NCBI GenBank assembly: GCA_017860335.1
Contig: JAFNAU010000018.1
Coordinates: 1 to 16,421 of the forward strand
DNA: 16,421 nucleotides
Reading direction: 5' to 3'
Source of the DNA: Bacteroidota bacterium
GTDB taxonomy: Bacteria > Bacteroidota > Bacteroidia > Bacteroidales > Paludibacteraceae
Positions 1 to 8,726 of this stretch are shown here, piece after piece. The position numbers and the translations under genes are program-made. Below the pieces are notes generated by a model, which was given only the letters and a program-made list of their open reading frames with translations, searched no databases and was not told where the DNA came from. How positions within the stretch are numbered: position 1 is the stretch's first letter; every line of letters starts with the position of its first letter.

Positions 1-1059
1 CTTTATGCAGCAAGTCCGCTCATGAATAAAGAGTCAACCGGAAATGCCGACTATAATGCTGAATTATGTAAAAAAGCGGCTGTCGTATTCGCCAACGTAA
101 TTGATCTTTGCAATACAACCGGAATGTTTCAGTTGCAATCCTGGGAAACGTACAGCGATATTTTTTACACCCTAAGTTCCGCAAAGTTAGTTCCCGGAGG
201 AACCGAAGTTATTATGAATGCTCCTGTTTATAACAGAACAAGGTTGGGTAACACTACCGGATTGCCAAATTGTGGATTTCTTCCTCAGGCAAGCTTTCCA
301 ACAGCAAATTATGTGAAATACTGGGGTATGAGCAATGGATTACCTATCGATGATCCAAATTCTGGCTACGATCCTAATAATCCATGGGCAAACCGTGACC
401 CCCGTTTTTACAAAACAATTGTTGTGGATGGTGATAAAATTTGCAATTCCAATGCAGCTGGTTACGATCAGTATTTTCAGGCTTACACTGGTGGCAGGCA
501 TCGTAATCAGGCAAATAACATAACCGGGTATATGACGAATAAGTATTGGGGATTAACCTGTAATAAGTTTGATAACGGATGGAGTGGCGGTAAATATTTT
601 TATCTTGTTCCTATCATACGATTATCCGATGTGTATCTGATGTATGCCGAAGCTGTGGTAAATGGTTACGGAACCCCGCAAAGCAGTGCACCCGGAAGCA
701 TAACTGCTGAAAAAGCAGTGAATACTATTCGAAACAGAGCAACAGTTCCCGACCTTGATCCTAAATTTACATCGACTAAAGAAGCGTTTATGGAGCAACT
801 TGTTGTAGAAAGAGCTGTTGAATTGTCATTCGAAAATCTTCGTTGGAATGATTTGAGACGCTGGTTAAAAAATGGCGACTCCCGATATTTAGATAAAACT
901 GAATTATTATTTGATCGCGACCCGGTTACACAAAAGGCAATCAACTTCCAGGAACGACTAATTGTTCGGCGTACTGTTACAGAGCGAAATAACTGGCTGC
1001 CATTTCCAATTGATTATGTTTCTATATATCCCGAATTTAAACAAAATCCGGGTTGGTAA
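1..1059 (+). CDS. SusD/RagB-like outer-membrane glycan-binding lipoprotein, C-terminal part (5' end off window)
   Basis: The frame is open from base 1, where it reads LYAASPLMNKES, so the gene begins to the left of the window; the ATG at 22 is internal. That opening matches the LAASPxFN segment at about residue 260 of the complete SusD gene in this window, so roughly the first 250 residues, including the signal peptide and lipobox, are missing. SusD proteins are surface lipoproteins that cap a SusC channel and bind oligosaccharides. Family signs seen here are ANRDPRF, the SDVYLMYAEAV helix, the ERAVELSFENLRWNDLRRW block and the terminal KQNPGW. The 353 visible residues look intact up to the stop. 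A SusC-like gene follows after 28 bp, so both are probably in one operon. The natural SusC partner of this SusD should lie just upstream of the window. It is a paralogue of, not a near copy of, the second SusD. Family assignment is firm; the ligand is unknown. Confidence 0.93.
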   Translation, partial: LYAASPLMNKESTGNADYNAELCKKAAVVFANVIDLCNTTGMFQLQSWETYSDIFYTLSSAKLVPGGTEVIMNAPVYNRTRLGNTTGLPNCGFLPQASFPTANYVKYWGMSNGLPIDDPNSGYDPNNPWANRDPRFYKTIVVDGDKICNSNAAGYDQYFQAYTGGRHRNQANNITGYMTNKYWGLTCNKFDNGWSGGKYFYLVPIIRLSDVYLMYAEAVVNGYGTPQSSAPGSITAEKAVNTIRNRATVPDLDPKFTSTKEAFMEQLVVERAVELSFENLRWNDLRRWLKNGDSRYLDKTELLFDRDPVTQKAINFQERLIVRRTVTERNNWLPFPIDYVSIYPEFKQNPGW

Positions 1060-1087
1060 ATGAATAACTTACTAAATTAACGACAAA

Positions 1088-3991
1088 ATGCACAAGAAAA
1101 ATATAATTCAGATATTACTGGTACTTTTAATCTTTTCATATAACCTGGCAAATGCTCAGTCGAAAACAAAGAATAAAAAAGAAGAAGTTAAAGTTGAATC
1201 AGTAATCAAAGATGAAAATGGCAAGCCTGTATCAAATGCAAAAATATTCGGAAAAGAAGGCGCTGTAATAGCTAAAAGCGATATTAACGGACATTTCTCA
1301 ATTACAGTACCCGCAGCATCCAATCTATTAATAGAATCGGATGAACATGAGTCACTTATAATAAATCAGTACGATGTAAAATCATCCATTTCTTTAAAAC
1401 AATCTCCTTATATGAAAGGAAATAAAGATGATGTAAAAATTGCATTTGGGACTACAAAACGAGCCAATTTATTAGGAGCTACAACAGTGATTAATCCAAC
1501 TGATTTTATCAGTTACGATAATGTTCAGAGTGTGTCAAGCGCTATCAACGGACGTGTTGCCGGAATGATAGGAAGCAACAATATTCGTGGCTTAGGCGAT
1601 GCCATGGTAGTTTTAGATGGAATTCCACGTTATTCAAACATATCTGCAGTTAATCTGAGCCTGGAAGAAATTGAACAAATTACCGTATTGAAAGATGCCG
1701 GTGCAGTAGCGCTTTATGGAACTCAGGCCAATGAGGCGTGTTCAAATGACGGTTTACCCCAGAAATTTGATGCAACAACAATAGAGAATTACCGAAGCGG
1801 CAGCATTTACCGTTATCCAAACACTGATTATTATTCATCGGAATTACTCAAATCGCACAAAACATATTCCAAATACATGGCTGAATTTTCAGGTGGAAAT
1901 GAGAATACAACATTTTATGCAAATTTGGGATTAAATCAGGATAAGAGCCTTTTAAACTTCGGACCCTGGAAGAATGCCGATAATTATAAGATAAATGCAC
2001 GTGCCAATGTTGATTTCAAAATTAACGATTTCATAAAAAGCAATGTTGATATTGCCGGAATCTTTAACTTCAACGAATCACCTAAAGGCAATTATTACAA
2101 TAATGCTTCTACTATTAAACCGTACATGTACAGTCCATTATTGCCTATCAATTTGATTGATCCTAACAACGCCAGTCTTCAGGATATTGTTAATGCCCGT
2201 AAAAACGATATTGATGGGCTGTATTTGCTTGGCGGTAATCAACAATATCAAAGTACTCCTTTCGGCGATGCCTATGCAGGAGGCAGTAATGGGGAAGTAA
2301 GTCGCACAATGCAATTCAATAATAGTATTGATTTTGATTTGGGTATGATTACTAAGGGTTTATCATTTAAAACGAATATAAGTTTTGATTTTTACAATAA
2401 TTATACTCAGTCGATAGGTAACACATACTCAATTTACGAACCGAAATGGTCAGCAACCGCCGATACGATTATCGGATTGGTTCAGTATGGAACCGATACA
2501 CGCCCGGGAACTCAAAATATCACCGATCAGGATTTCTTGAGACGAATTGGTTTTTTTGGTCAATTCAACTACAATCGAATTTTTGGTTTGCATCAGATAG
2601 AAGGCACCTTGCTGGGCTATGTAAACACGATAAAATTAAAGGGCACTTATCAGCCTGATAAAAACACACATTTAGGTTTGCGAATAAATTATAATTATAA
2701 TGATAAATATTATGCTGATTTCAGTAGCGCGTTGGTTAATTCAAATCAGTTGCCCAAAGAAAGTAGAATAGCCCTTTCTCCTACTCTATCGCTGGGATGG
2801 GTTATCAACAGGGAAAACTTCATGTCCGATATTGATGTAATTGACTATCTGAAGTTGAAAACCTCAGCTGGAATAATAAACTCAGATTTGAGTCTCGGAG
2901 GATTTTATTATTACGAAAGTATATATTCTGAACAAGCTGGCTATACCTGGTCGGACGGAGCCTGGAGTAACGCGGGTATCATGTCGCAACGTGGTGCCAA
3001 CAACAAACTCGGGTTCGAAAAACGTAAAGAGTTTAACCTTGGATTCGAAGGTCTGTTTTTCAAAAAGTCAGTTTTAATGGATTTCAACTTATTTAATACA
3101 GATATTACCGATAAATTTACACGTAACCTTATAAAATATCCAACTTATTACAACGATTTTATTCCATGGGAGAACTACGGAACTGATCGCTATAAAGGTG
3201 TGGAATTGGCAATCACATATTCAAAAAAGATTGGCGACGTTGGATTTGATCTGGGCACAAATTTGATGTACAAAGACTCAAAAGTGATTTTGAAAGATGA
3301 AATTTATTCGGAAGATTATTTGTATCGTACAGGAAATCCGGTTGACAGCTATTTTGGGCTTGAATCTGAAGGATTGTTTTCTGATCAGAACGATATTGAT
3401 AACCATGCTTTTCAAACCTACGGAGTTGTTCGCCCCGGCGATATAAAATACAAAGATCAAAATAATGATGGCTTAATTGATAATAACGATCAGGTTAAGA
3501 TTGGCAGATGGCAAGCACCACTTTATTATGGGTTCAATCTGAAAGTTTCTTATAAGAACTTTAGTATTTTTGCCCTTGGTACGGGAAGTTACGGATCAGA
3601 TGCTTATCTCACTGGAAGTACCGATTTGGTTAGTTCGTATTATCGCCCCACTGGCGACGATAAATACTCTGTAATGGCAAAAGAACGCTGGACAGATGCT
3701 ACCAAAACAACTGCTCAGTTCCCCAGATTAAGCACGCTTTCAAGCACAAATAACAAACAAGCTTCTTCGTTTTGGCTATATGACAATAATTATTTTTCAA
3801 TAAACCGTGTTCAGTTAACTTATGATTTGCCTGATAAAGTTTGCGGAAGTCTGGGTATGAAAACACTTAGTTTTTATTTAAATGGATCAGGTCTTGTAAC
3901 TTTCTCGAAACAAAATGATGTTCGTGATTTGAATATTGGTGGCGAACCAAATTATCGTTATTTTACAATTGGTTTACGTAGTATGTTTTAA
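1088..3991 (+). CDS. SusC/RagA-like TonB-dependent outer-membrane receptor, possibly with an internal in-frame deletion
   Basis: This is the channel that imports SusD-captured oligosaccharides using TonB energy. The signal peptide is residues 1-24, with likely cleavage at ANA|QS. A carboxypeptidase-D-regulatory-like beta domain spans about 36-105 (DENGKPVSNAKI, DINGHF). The plug domain spans about 118-215, with IRGLGDAMVVLDGIPR and IEQITVLKDAGAVALYG. The rest is beta-barrel, and the C-terminus ends YFTIGLRSMF with the terminal Phe expected for outer-membrane insertion. No STN domain is present. Oddity: in the family, ALYGTxAN is followed by a GVIxxTTKRG strand and about 50 residues before a YNEAxxNDGL segment. 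Here ALYGTQANEA runs straight into CSNDGLPQKF (residues 210-227), so that section is absent with no frame break. At 967 residues the protein is correspondingly shorter than the usual 1000 or more. The matching SusD starts 20 bp downstream. Family is sure; whether the receptor works is doubtful. Confidence 0.93.
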   Translation: MHKKNIIQILLVLLIFSYNLANAQSKTKNKKEEVKVESVIKDENGKPVSNAKIFGKEGAVIAKSDINGHFSITVPAASNLLIESDEHESLIINQYDVKSSISLKQSPYMKGNKDDVKIAFGTTKRANLLGATTVINPTDFISYDNVQSVSSAINGRVAGMIGSNNIRGLGDAMVVLDGIPRYSNISAVNLSLEEIEQITVLKDAGAVALYGTQANEACSNDGLPQKFDATTIENYRSGSIYRYPNTDYYSSELLKSHKTYSKYMAEFSGGNENTTFYANLGLNQDKSLLNFGPWKNADNYKINARANVDFKINDFIKSNVDIAGIFNFNESPKGNYYNNASTIKPYMYSPLLPINLIDPNNASLQDIVNARKNDIDGLYLLGGNQQYQSTPFGDAYAGGSNGEVSRTMQFNNSIDFDLGMITKGLSFKTNISFDFYNNYTQSIGNTYSIYEPKWSATADTIIGLVQYGTDTRPGTQNITDQDFLRRIGFFGQFNYNRIFGLHQIEGTLLGYVNTIKLKGTYQPDKNTHLGLRINYNYNDKYYADFSSALVNSNQLPKESRIALSPTLSLGWVINRENFMSDIDVIDYLKLKTSAGIINSDLSLGGFYYYESIYSEQAGYTWSDGAWSNAGIMSQRGANNKLGFEKRKEFNLGFEGLFFKKSVLMDFNLFNTDITDKFTRNLIKYPTYYNDFIPWENYGTDRYKGVELAITYSKKIGDVGFDLGTNLMYKDSKVILKDEIYSEDYLYRTGNPVDSYFGLESEGLFSDQNDIDNHAFQTYGVVRPGDIKYKDQNNDGLIDNNDQVKIGRWQAPLYYGFNLKVSYKNFSIFALGTGSYGSDAYLTGSTDLVSSYYRPTGDDKYSVMAKERWTDATKTTAQFPRLSTLSSTNNKQASSFWLYDNNYFSINRVQLTYDLPDKVCGSLGMKTLSFYLNGSGLVTFSKQNDVRDLNIGGEPNYRYFTIGLRSMF

Positions 3992-4011
3992 TTTTTTAAA
4001 AATCAGATATT

Positions 4012-5787
4012 ATGAGATTACTGAATAAATATTATATCTTACTAATTGCAGTTACATTAGCAGTTGCAGGTTGTTCGGATTTACTTGAACCTGAAGCTGA
4101 TAATCATAGTACTTTCGACAGGGTTTATAAAGATCCTGATTTTGCCGAAGGATTACTTATGAATGCTTATAGTAAATTGCCCACATTAAGTTACAGTTTT
4201 AACGATGTAGCTACCGATGATGCTGTGTCAAACGATAAGTTCAACAAATATCAATTGATGGCAACAGGACAGTGGTCGGCTCAATACAATCCAATGAGTA
4301 ATTGGGATAATATGAATAAAGCCATTTTATATCTTAATAAATTCATTCCACTAATTGAGGATATGACCTGGTATTGGAATAATGAAGACATCAACAGGAT
4401 GTTTAAAGTACGGTTGACCGGCGAAGCTTATGCATTAAGAGGAGTATTCCGGTATTATTTATTGCAAAATATAGCCGGAAAATCGGCAAGCGGAAAATTG
4501 CTTGGGATTCCTTTATACAATGATTTTTTAGAAGAAAATGCCAACTTCAATATGAGTCGTGCCGACTTTGAGGCTTCGGTAGCAGCTATTAAGAGTGATT
4601 TCGACAAAGCAAATGAATACCTTCCAATGGATTTCAGGAATTTAACAAATGTCAACCAATTACCTGAAGCTTTTTCAACTGTGAACTTAACCAATTATAA
4701 TTTAGTATTTGGCGATGTAAGCAACCAGCGTATTACAAAAAGAATTGTATTGGGTTTTAAAGCTCGTTTAGCTTTATTGGCTGCAAGTCCGGCATTTAAC
4801 GCAAATAACGAAACGAATCGGTGGGAAAACGCTGCGAATTCAACAGCAGAAGTTTTAAATCTTATACCCTCTGCTTCTGGGGTAGCTGGCCTGGATGCTA
4901 AAGGACATACATTTTATGTTGGTAGTCAGGTGAATTCTGCATCGGTAACATCAGATCAGAAAGAAATGCTCTGGAGAGGTAACTCGAATGCTTTATCCAG
5001 CACGTTAGAAAAACGAATGTTACCTCCGGGTCTGAATGGAAGCGGCGAAGTTAATCCAACACAAAATCTTGTTGATGCATTCCCTATGAAAAATGGTTAT
5101 CCAATTTCCAACCCTTTAAGTGGTTACGATGCGACCAACCCTTATGCCAACCGCGATCCGAGACTTGCATTGTATATACTTTACAACGGGGCTACACTTC
5201 AAACAAAAGTTATAAATACAGGTAAAGGTGGAGGAGTTAATGCTAAAGATTCATTAACCACTTCAACGCGCACAGGATATTATTTGCGTAAATTAATTCG
5301 TGAAGATGTCATTTTTTCAGCCGATGGATCAACAACTCCCAAAAAACACTATGCAGTACACATGCGTTACACCGAATTATTCTTAAATTACGCTGAAGCT
5401 GCAAATGAAGCATGGGGTCCCACAGGAACAGGTACCGTTGCAACATACTCAGCAAAAGATGTTATTGCTGCTATTCGTAAACGTGCAGGAATTGCACAAC
5501 CTGATAATTACCTGAACAGCATTTCCACTAAAGAAGAAATGCGTGAGTTAATCCGAAACGAACGTCGTTTAGAGTTATGCTTTGAAGGATTCCGCTTTTG
5601 GGACATCCGTCGCTGGGGGTTGGCTCTAAACGAAACCGCTAAAGGAGTAATTATTGAAAATGATCAGACCACTTTCAATTATGTAAATATTGAACCAAGG
5701 GTATATCAACCTTTTATGCAGTATGCACCACTCCCTGAGCAAGAAATACTGAAGTTTCCTGGTCTTGAACAGAATGCCGGTTGGTAA
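4012..5787 (+). CDS. SusD/RagB-like outer-membrane glycan-binding lipoprotein
   Basis: This is a complete 591-residue SusD-family protein, a normal length. The first 20 residues form a lipoprotein signal ending in a lipobox (AVAG|C, Cys21), so the mature protein is predicted to be lipid-anchored in the outer membrane and, as known for the family, exposed at the cell surface. Visible family features are the early NAYSKLP segment, the TPR-like GEAYALRGVFRYYLLQ helix near residue 145, LALLAASPAFN near 260, YANRDPRLAL near 380, the YTELFLNYAEAANEA helix near 455, RNERRLELCFEGFRFWDIRRW near 515-535 and the terminal EQNAGW. It starts 20 bp after the SusC-like gene and would form the lid of that channel. 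A DUF1735-type lipoprotein gene follows after 33 bp, so the three are probably co-transcribed. The ligand is not readable from sequence; the downstream enzymes suggest a fucosylated or sulfated HexNAc glycan. Confidence 0.95.
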   Translation: MRLLNKYYILLIAVTLAVAGCSDLLEPEADNHSTFDRVYKDPDFAEGLLMNAYSKLPTLSYSFNDVATDDAVSNDKFNKYQLMATGQWSAQYNPMSNWDNMNKAILYLNKFIPLIEDMTWYWNNEDINRMFKVRLTGEAYALRGVFRYYLLQNIAGKSASGKLLGIPLYNDFLEENANFNMSRADFEASVAAIKSDFDKANEYLPMDFRNLTNVNQLPEAFSTVNLTNYNLVFGDVSNQRITKRIVLGFKARLALLAASPAFNANNETNRWENAANSTAEVLNLIPSASGVAGLDAKGHTFYVGSQVNSASVTSDQKEMLWRGNSNALSSTLEKRMLPPGLNGSGEVNPTQNLVDAFPMKNGYPISNPLSGYDATNPYANRDPRLALYILYNGATLQTKVINTGKGGGVNAKDSLTTSTRTGYYLRKLIREDVIFSADGSTTPKKHYAVHMRYTELFLNYAEAANEAWGPTGTGTVATYSAKDVIAAIRKRAGIAQPDNYLNSISTKEEMRELIRNERRLELCFEGFRFWDIRRWGLALNETAKGVIIENDQTTFNYVNIEPRVYQPFMQYAPLPEQEILKFPGLEQNAGW

Positions 5788-5820
5788 AAAAAATCGTTTT
5801 AAAATTTAATTCAAAAAAAT

Positions 5821-6864
5821 ATGAAAAAATTAATTAAAGTAAATTTTCTGATATTCTTACTTCTGGGCATTTATTCATGCCAAAATGAGGAAAATGAATT
5901 TTCGGATTATAAGTACACAACTATCTATTTCCCTTATCAAACACCAATAAGGACTTTGGTTCTGGGAGATTATGATCAGGTTGATAATACAAAAGACAAT
6001 AAACTTCAGTTTTCGATTGGAGTTACTATGGGCGGAATATATGAGAACAAAAAAGATCGTAAAGTAGGTTATGTGTTAGATGAAACTCTGACAAATAATT
6101 TGTTTTACATTGAAAATAAAGATACGGTTAGAATAAAAGCTTTACCTCAGGCTTATTATACTTTATCACCTGCTGGAACAATGACGATACCTAAAGACAA
6201 AATGTATGGCTTTATTGATGTTCAGTTAACCGATGCGTTTTTAAATGATACAAATACATATAAGAATCGATATGTGATACCTCTACTACTCACCAATTCA
6301 GAATCAGATTCAATTTTAAGAGGTAAAACTGTCATTCCTGATATTGACCGGAGAGTTGCTGACGGATGGGATATTGTACCTAAAGATTATACATTGTTCA
6401 TGATAAAGTATATTAATCCATATCACGGAAAGTTTTTATATCGGGGCAAGGATGTTGTAACTAATTCAACCGGCACTAAAATTGACGAGGTAATTTACCG
6501 CAACAAATATCTCGAAAAAAACATCATTTTACCTTTACAAACAACTGGTAGAAATATAGTTGAGTTTACTTCCATAGTACGACGTACTAGTGGAAGCCCA
6601 GGAAATTTCAAAGCAAGTATTGAATTTAATTCTTCAGATAATACATGTACAATATCAACTGCTAAAGGATCAGCTTTTGCAGTTGCAGGAACAGGCAAAT
6701 TTATCAGAGAAGGAGAAGAATGGGGCAGTAAAAAACGAAATACAATTATACTGGATTATAAAATAACTGACAGCGCAAAAGGCGAAACCCATCAGGTAAA
6801 CGACACATTGGTAATCCGAGACCGCGCTGTTGTTCTTGAAACTTTTAAAGCTGTTGTTAAGTAA
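5821..6864 (+). CDS. DUF1735-type lipoprotein, probable surface glycan-binding protein
   Basis: This is a 347-residue predicted lipoprotein: a hydrophobic signal (FLIFLLLGIYS) precedes Cys20, which is followed by the acidic QNEENEFSDY stretch often linked to surface export in Bacteroidota. The N-terminal half carries the pattern of the DUF1735 family (TIYFPYQTPIRTLVLGDYD, then an SIGVTMGGIYENKKDRKV segment and YTLSPAGTMTIPKDKMYGFIDVQ), a beta-sandwich domain found in proteins encoded next to SusC/SusD pairs. The C-terminal half, from about residue 195 (IKYINPYHGKFLYRGKDV), is a second beta-rich domain that I do not assign to a named family. No catalytic motif is visible. Its place directly after susD and before a terminator fits a surface glycan-binding role as the last gene of the capture operon. 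Family is fairly sure; function is inferred from position. Confidence 0.82.
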   Translation: MKKLIKVNFLIFLLLGIYSCQNEENEFSDYKYTTIYFPYQTPIRTLVLGDYDQVDNTKDNKLQFSIGVTMGGIYENKKDRKVGYVLDETLTNNLFYIENKDTVRIKALPQAYYTLSPAGTMTIPKDKMYGFIDVQLTDAFLNDTNTYKNRYVIPLLLTNSESDSILRGKTVIPDIDRRVADGWDIVPKDYTLFMIKYINPYHGKFLYRGKDVVTNSTGTKIDEVIYRNKYLEKNIILPLQTTGRNIVEFTSIVRRTSGSPGNFKASIEFNSSDNTCTISTAKGSAFAVAGTGKFIREGEEWGSKKRNTIILDYKITDSAKGETHQVNDTLVIRDRAVVLETFKAVVK

Positions 6865-6893
6865 CATTATCACAAAAAAATGGATTTTAAATG

Positions 6894-6938
6894 AAGGGGT
6901 TGCTACAGGTAGCCCCTTTCCATTTTTATTTTTTTTCA
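6894..6938 (+). terminator. Rho-independent terminator of the SusC/SusD operon
   Basis: AAGGGGTTGC (6894-6903) pairs with GTAGCCCCTT (6909-6918) around a 5-nt TACAG loop, giving a 10-bp stem with a strong G/C base and a few G-T pairs. It is followed by a T-rich run (CCATTTTTATTTTTTTT). It lies 30 bp after the stop of the DUF1735-type gene and separates the capture genes from the enzyme genes, implying separate promoters or attenuated read-through. Confidence 0.88.
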
Positions 6939-7001
6939 CCACATTTTCAAATGCAGTAATTTCAGTAATATAATCCATAAAAATAAGCAGTTTTGCTATT
7001 T

Positions 7002-7028
7002 AAGTATATTAATGTAACTTAATATCTT
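7002..7028. repeat. AT-rich inverted repeat upstream of the sulfatase gene
   Basis: AAGTATATTAA (7002-7012) and TTAATATCTT (7019-7028) are inverted copies apart from one bulged T, around a 6-nt TGTAAC centre. The repeat ends exactly where the candidate -7 element begins, so it covers the -33 region and could be an operator. The AT-rich composition means chance symmetry is possible. Confidence 0.35.
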
Positions 7029-7036
7029 TACATTTG
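7029..7036 (+). promoter_or_regulatory. Candidate Bacteroidota -7 promoter element for the sulfatase-GH20-GH29 operon
   Basis: TACATTTG fits the TAnnTTTG -7 consensus used by the primary sigma factor of Bacteroidota. Transcription would start near 7043, about 64 nt before the sulfatase ATG. No TTTG stands at the expected 19-21 nt spacing upstream, so the promoter is weak, activator-dependent or misassigned. Its position between a terminator and the first enzyme gene supports it. Confidence 0.45.
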
Positions 7037-7106
7037 AGATCCTAAAAAACAATTCAATTGTATATCAACATACATTCTGAAAAATAAAAACGAAAAAACA
7101 GAGAAT

Positions 7107-8678
7107 ATGAACGAACAAAATTACGCTAAGTCAGCATTCAAACCATTTGGTATACTGTTAGCTCTCACAGCTACAAACTGCCTATTTGCAAAGGAAGCTC
7201 CCAAAAAGTTAAATATCATCTACATCATGTCTGATGACCATTCGTATCAAACAATCAGTGCTTATGATAAACGATATATAAGCACTCCAAATATTGACCG
7301 AATAGCCAATGAGGGTATGCTGTTTAGAAATGGTTTTGTTTCCAATTCAATAAGCGGACCAAGTCGGGCTGTGTTATTAACCGGGAAATTTAGTCACGAA
7401 AATGGTTTTTTGACCAATAGCGATCACTTTGATGGAAGTCAGCAGACTTTTCCAAAACTTCTGCAGCAATCCGGGTATCAGACTGCAATGATTGGCAAAT
7501 GGCATCTTGATTCCGAACCAACCGGATTCGACTACTGGAATATTTTACCTGAACAGGGTATTTATTACAATCCGAATTTTATTGAAATGGGGAAAAAAGT
7601 TAAATATCCGGGGTATGTTACCGATATTACTACCGATTTAGCTTTTGACTGGTTGTCGAACAAACGTGATAAGAGTAAGCCGTTCTGTATGTTGCTGCAC
7701 AATAAAGCCCCTCATCGTACCTGGATGCCCAACGTAAAACATCTTGGCGATTTTGACAGTAAAAACTTTCCTATTCCTGACAATTTTTATGATAATTATG
7801 AAGGAAGAGATGGCGCTGCTCATCAAAAAATGAGTATTGACCGTGACATGAACCTTATCTACGATCTGAAAATGGCCGATAAAGAAGGTGAAATTGTATC
7901 CAATCAACCTGGCCTGGACAGAAGCGGCAGAGCCATACTTAAATCGTTAACTCAGGAGCAGCGAAAAGCATGGGACAAGTATTACGACCCAATAATTGCT
8001 GACTTTAAAGCACGAAATCTGAAGGGAAAAGAATTGGCAGAATGGAAATTTCAACGATACATGAAGGATTATTTATCATGCATAAAGTCTGTCGATGAAA
8101 ATATCGGCCGCTTGTTCGAATATTTAAAAGAGAACGATTTGCTCGAGAATACAGTAATTATTTATACCTCTGATCAGGGATTTTATATGGGCGAACATGG
8201 CTGGTTCGATAAACGGTTTATTTATGAAGAATCATTTCGTACACCATTGCTAATTCGACTTCCCGAGGGAATGGGAAAGAAAGGCGAAACAACGGTTTTT
8301 GCCCAGAATATCGACAATGCACCAACAATATTAAATCTGGCGGGGGTAACTATTCCTAAAGATATGCAGGGCAAATCATTGGTACCAGTTTTAAAAGGTC
8401 ATTCACAACGGAATTTCAGGAAAGCTCTTTACTACCATTTTTATGAAAATTTCGATGACCATAGTGTTAGCAAACATTATGGCATAAGAGATAAAAGATA
8501 TAAACTCGTTCATTTCTACGACCCGATTGATACATGGGAACTTTATGATTTAAAGCTCGATCCATCGGAAATGACCAATGTGTATAATGATCCGGCTTAT
8601 TCAAAGGTTGTAAAAAACATGAAAGTATCATTGAAAAAATTACAGGTTAAGTATAAAGACCCCATTGTAAATCAATAA
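7107..8678 (+). CDS. Ser-type formylglycine-dependent sulfatase (family S1), likely GlcNAc-6-O-sulfatase-like
   Basis: It hydrolyses sulfate esters from sugars, probably in the periplasm: residues 1-28 are a signal peptide with a long n-region, and there is no valid lipobox. The maturation motif S-G-P-S-R at 83-87, followed by AVLLTGK, has Ser83 as the residue to be oxidised to formylglycine, so an anaerobic sulfatase-maturating enzyme is needed; none is in the window. Other expected catalytic residues are present: D43-D44 (SDDH), K131 and H133 (GKWH), H198 and H203 (LLHNKAPHR), D356-Q357 (TSDQG), H364 and K369. The pattern SQQTFPKLLQ / GYQTAMIGKWHL / PTGFDYW / KPFCMLLHNKAPHR resembles the S1 group that contains Bacteroides N-acetylglucosamine-6-O-sulfatases; this comes from remembered family patterns, not alignment. 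The length of 523 residues is normal. It is first in the enzyme operon, with GH20 starting 48 bp downstream. The fold and Ser type are certain; 6-O-GlcNAc specificity is inferred. Confidence 0.93.
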   Translation: MNEQNYAKSAFKPFGILLALTATNCLFAKEAPKKLNIIYIMSDDHSYQTISAYDKRYISTPNIDRIANEGMLFRNGFVSNSISGPSRAVLLTGKFSHENGFLTNSDHFDGSQQTFPKLLQQSGYQTAMIGKWHLDSEPTGFDYWNILPEQGIYYNPNFIEMGKKVKYPGYVTDITTDLAFDWLSNKRDKSKPFCMLLHNKAPHRTWMPNVKHLGDFDSKNFPIPDNFYDNYEGRDGAAHQKMSIDRDMNLIYDLKMADKEGEIVSNQPGLDRSGRAILKSLTQEQRKAWDKYYDPIIADFKARNLKGKELAEWKFQRYMKDYLSCIKSVDENIGRLFEYLKENDLLENTVIIYTSDQGFYMGEHGWFDKRFIYEESFRTPLLIRLPEGMGKKGETTVFAQNIDNAPTILNLAGVTIPKDMQGKSLVPVLKGHSQRNFRKALYYHFYENFDDHSVSKHYGIRDKRYKLVHFYDPIDTWELYDLKLDPSEMTNVYNDPAYSKVVKNMKVSLKKLQVKYKDPIVNQ

Positions 8679-8726
8679 TAATCAAACACATATAAATCAA
8701 TTATTATTTTAATTCCATAGAGCATT

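Noticed and set aside
7107..8678. Reading the sulfatase as an arylsulfatase-like lipoprotein
   Set aside because: The signal region has Cys25 preceded by Asn, which does not fit a lipobox, and the surrounding motifs fit the GlcNAc-6-sulfatase-like group better than generic arylsulfatases.
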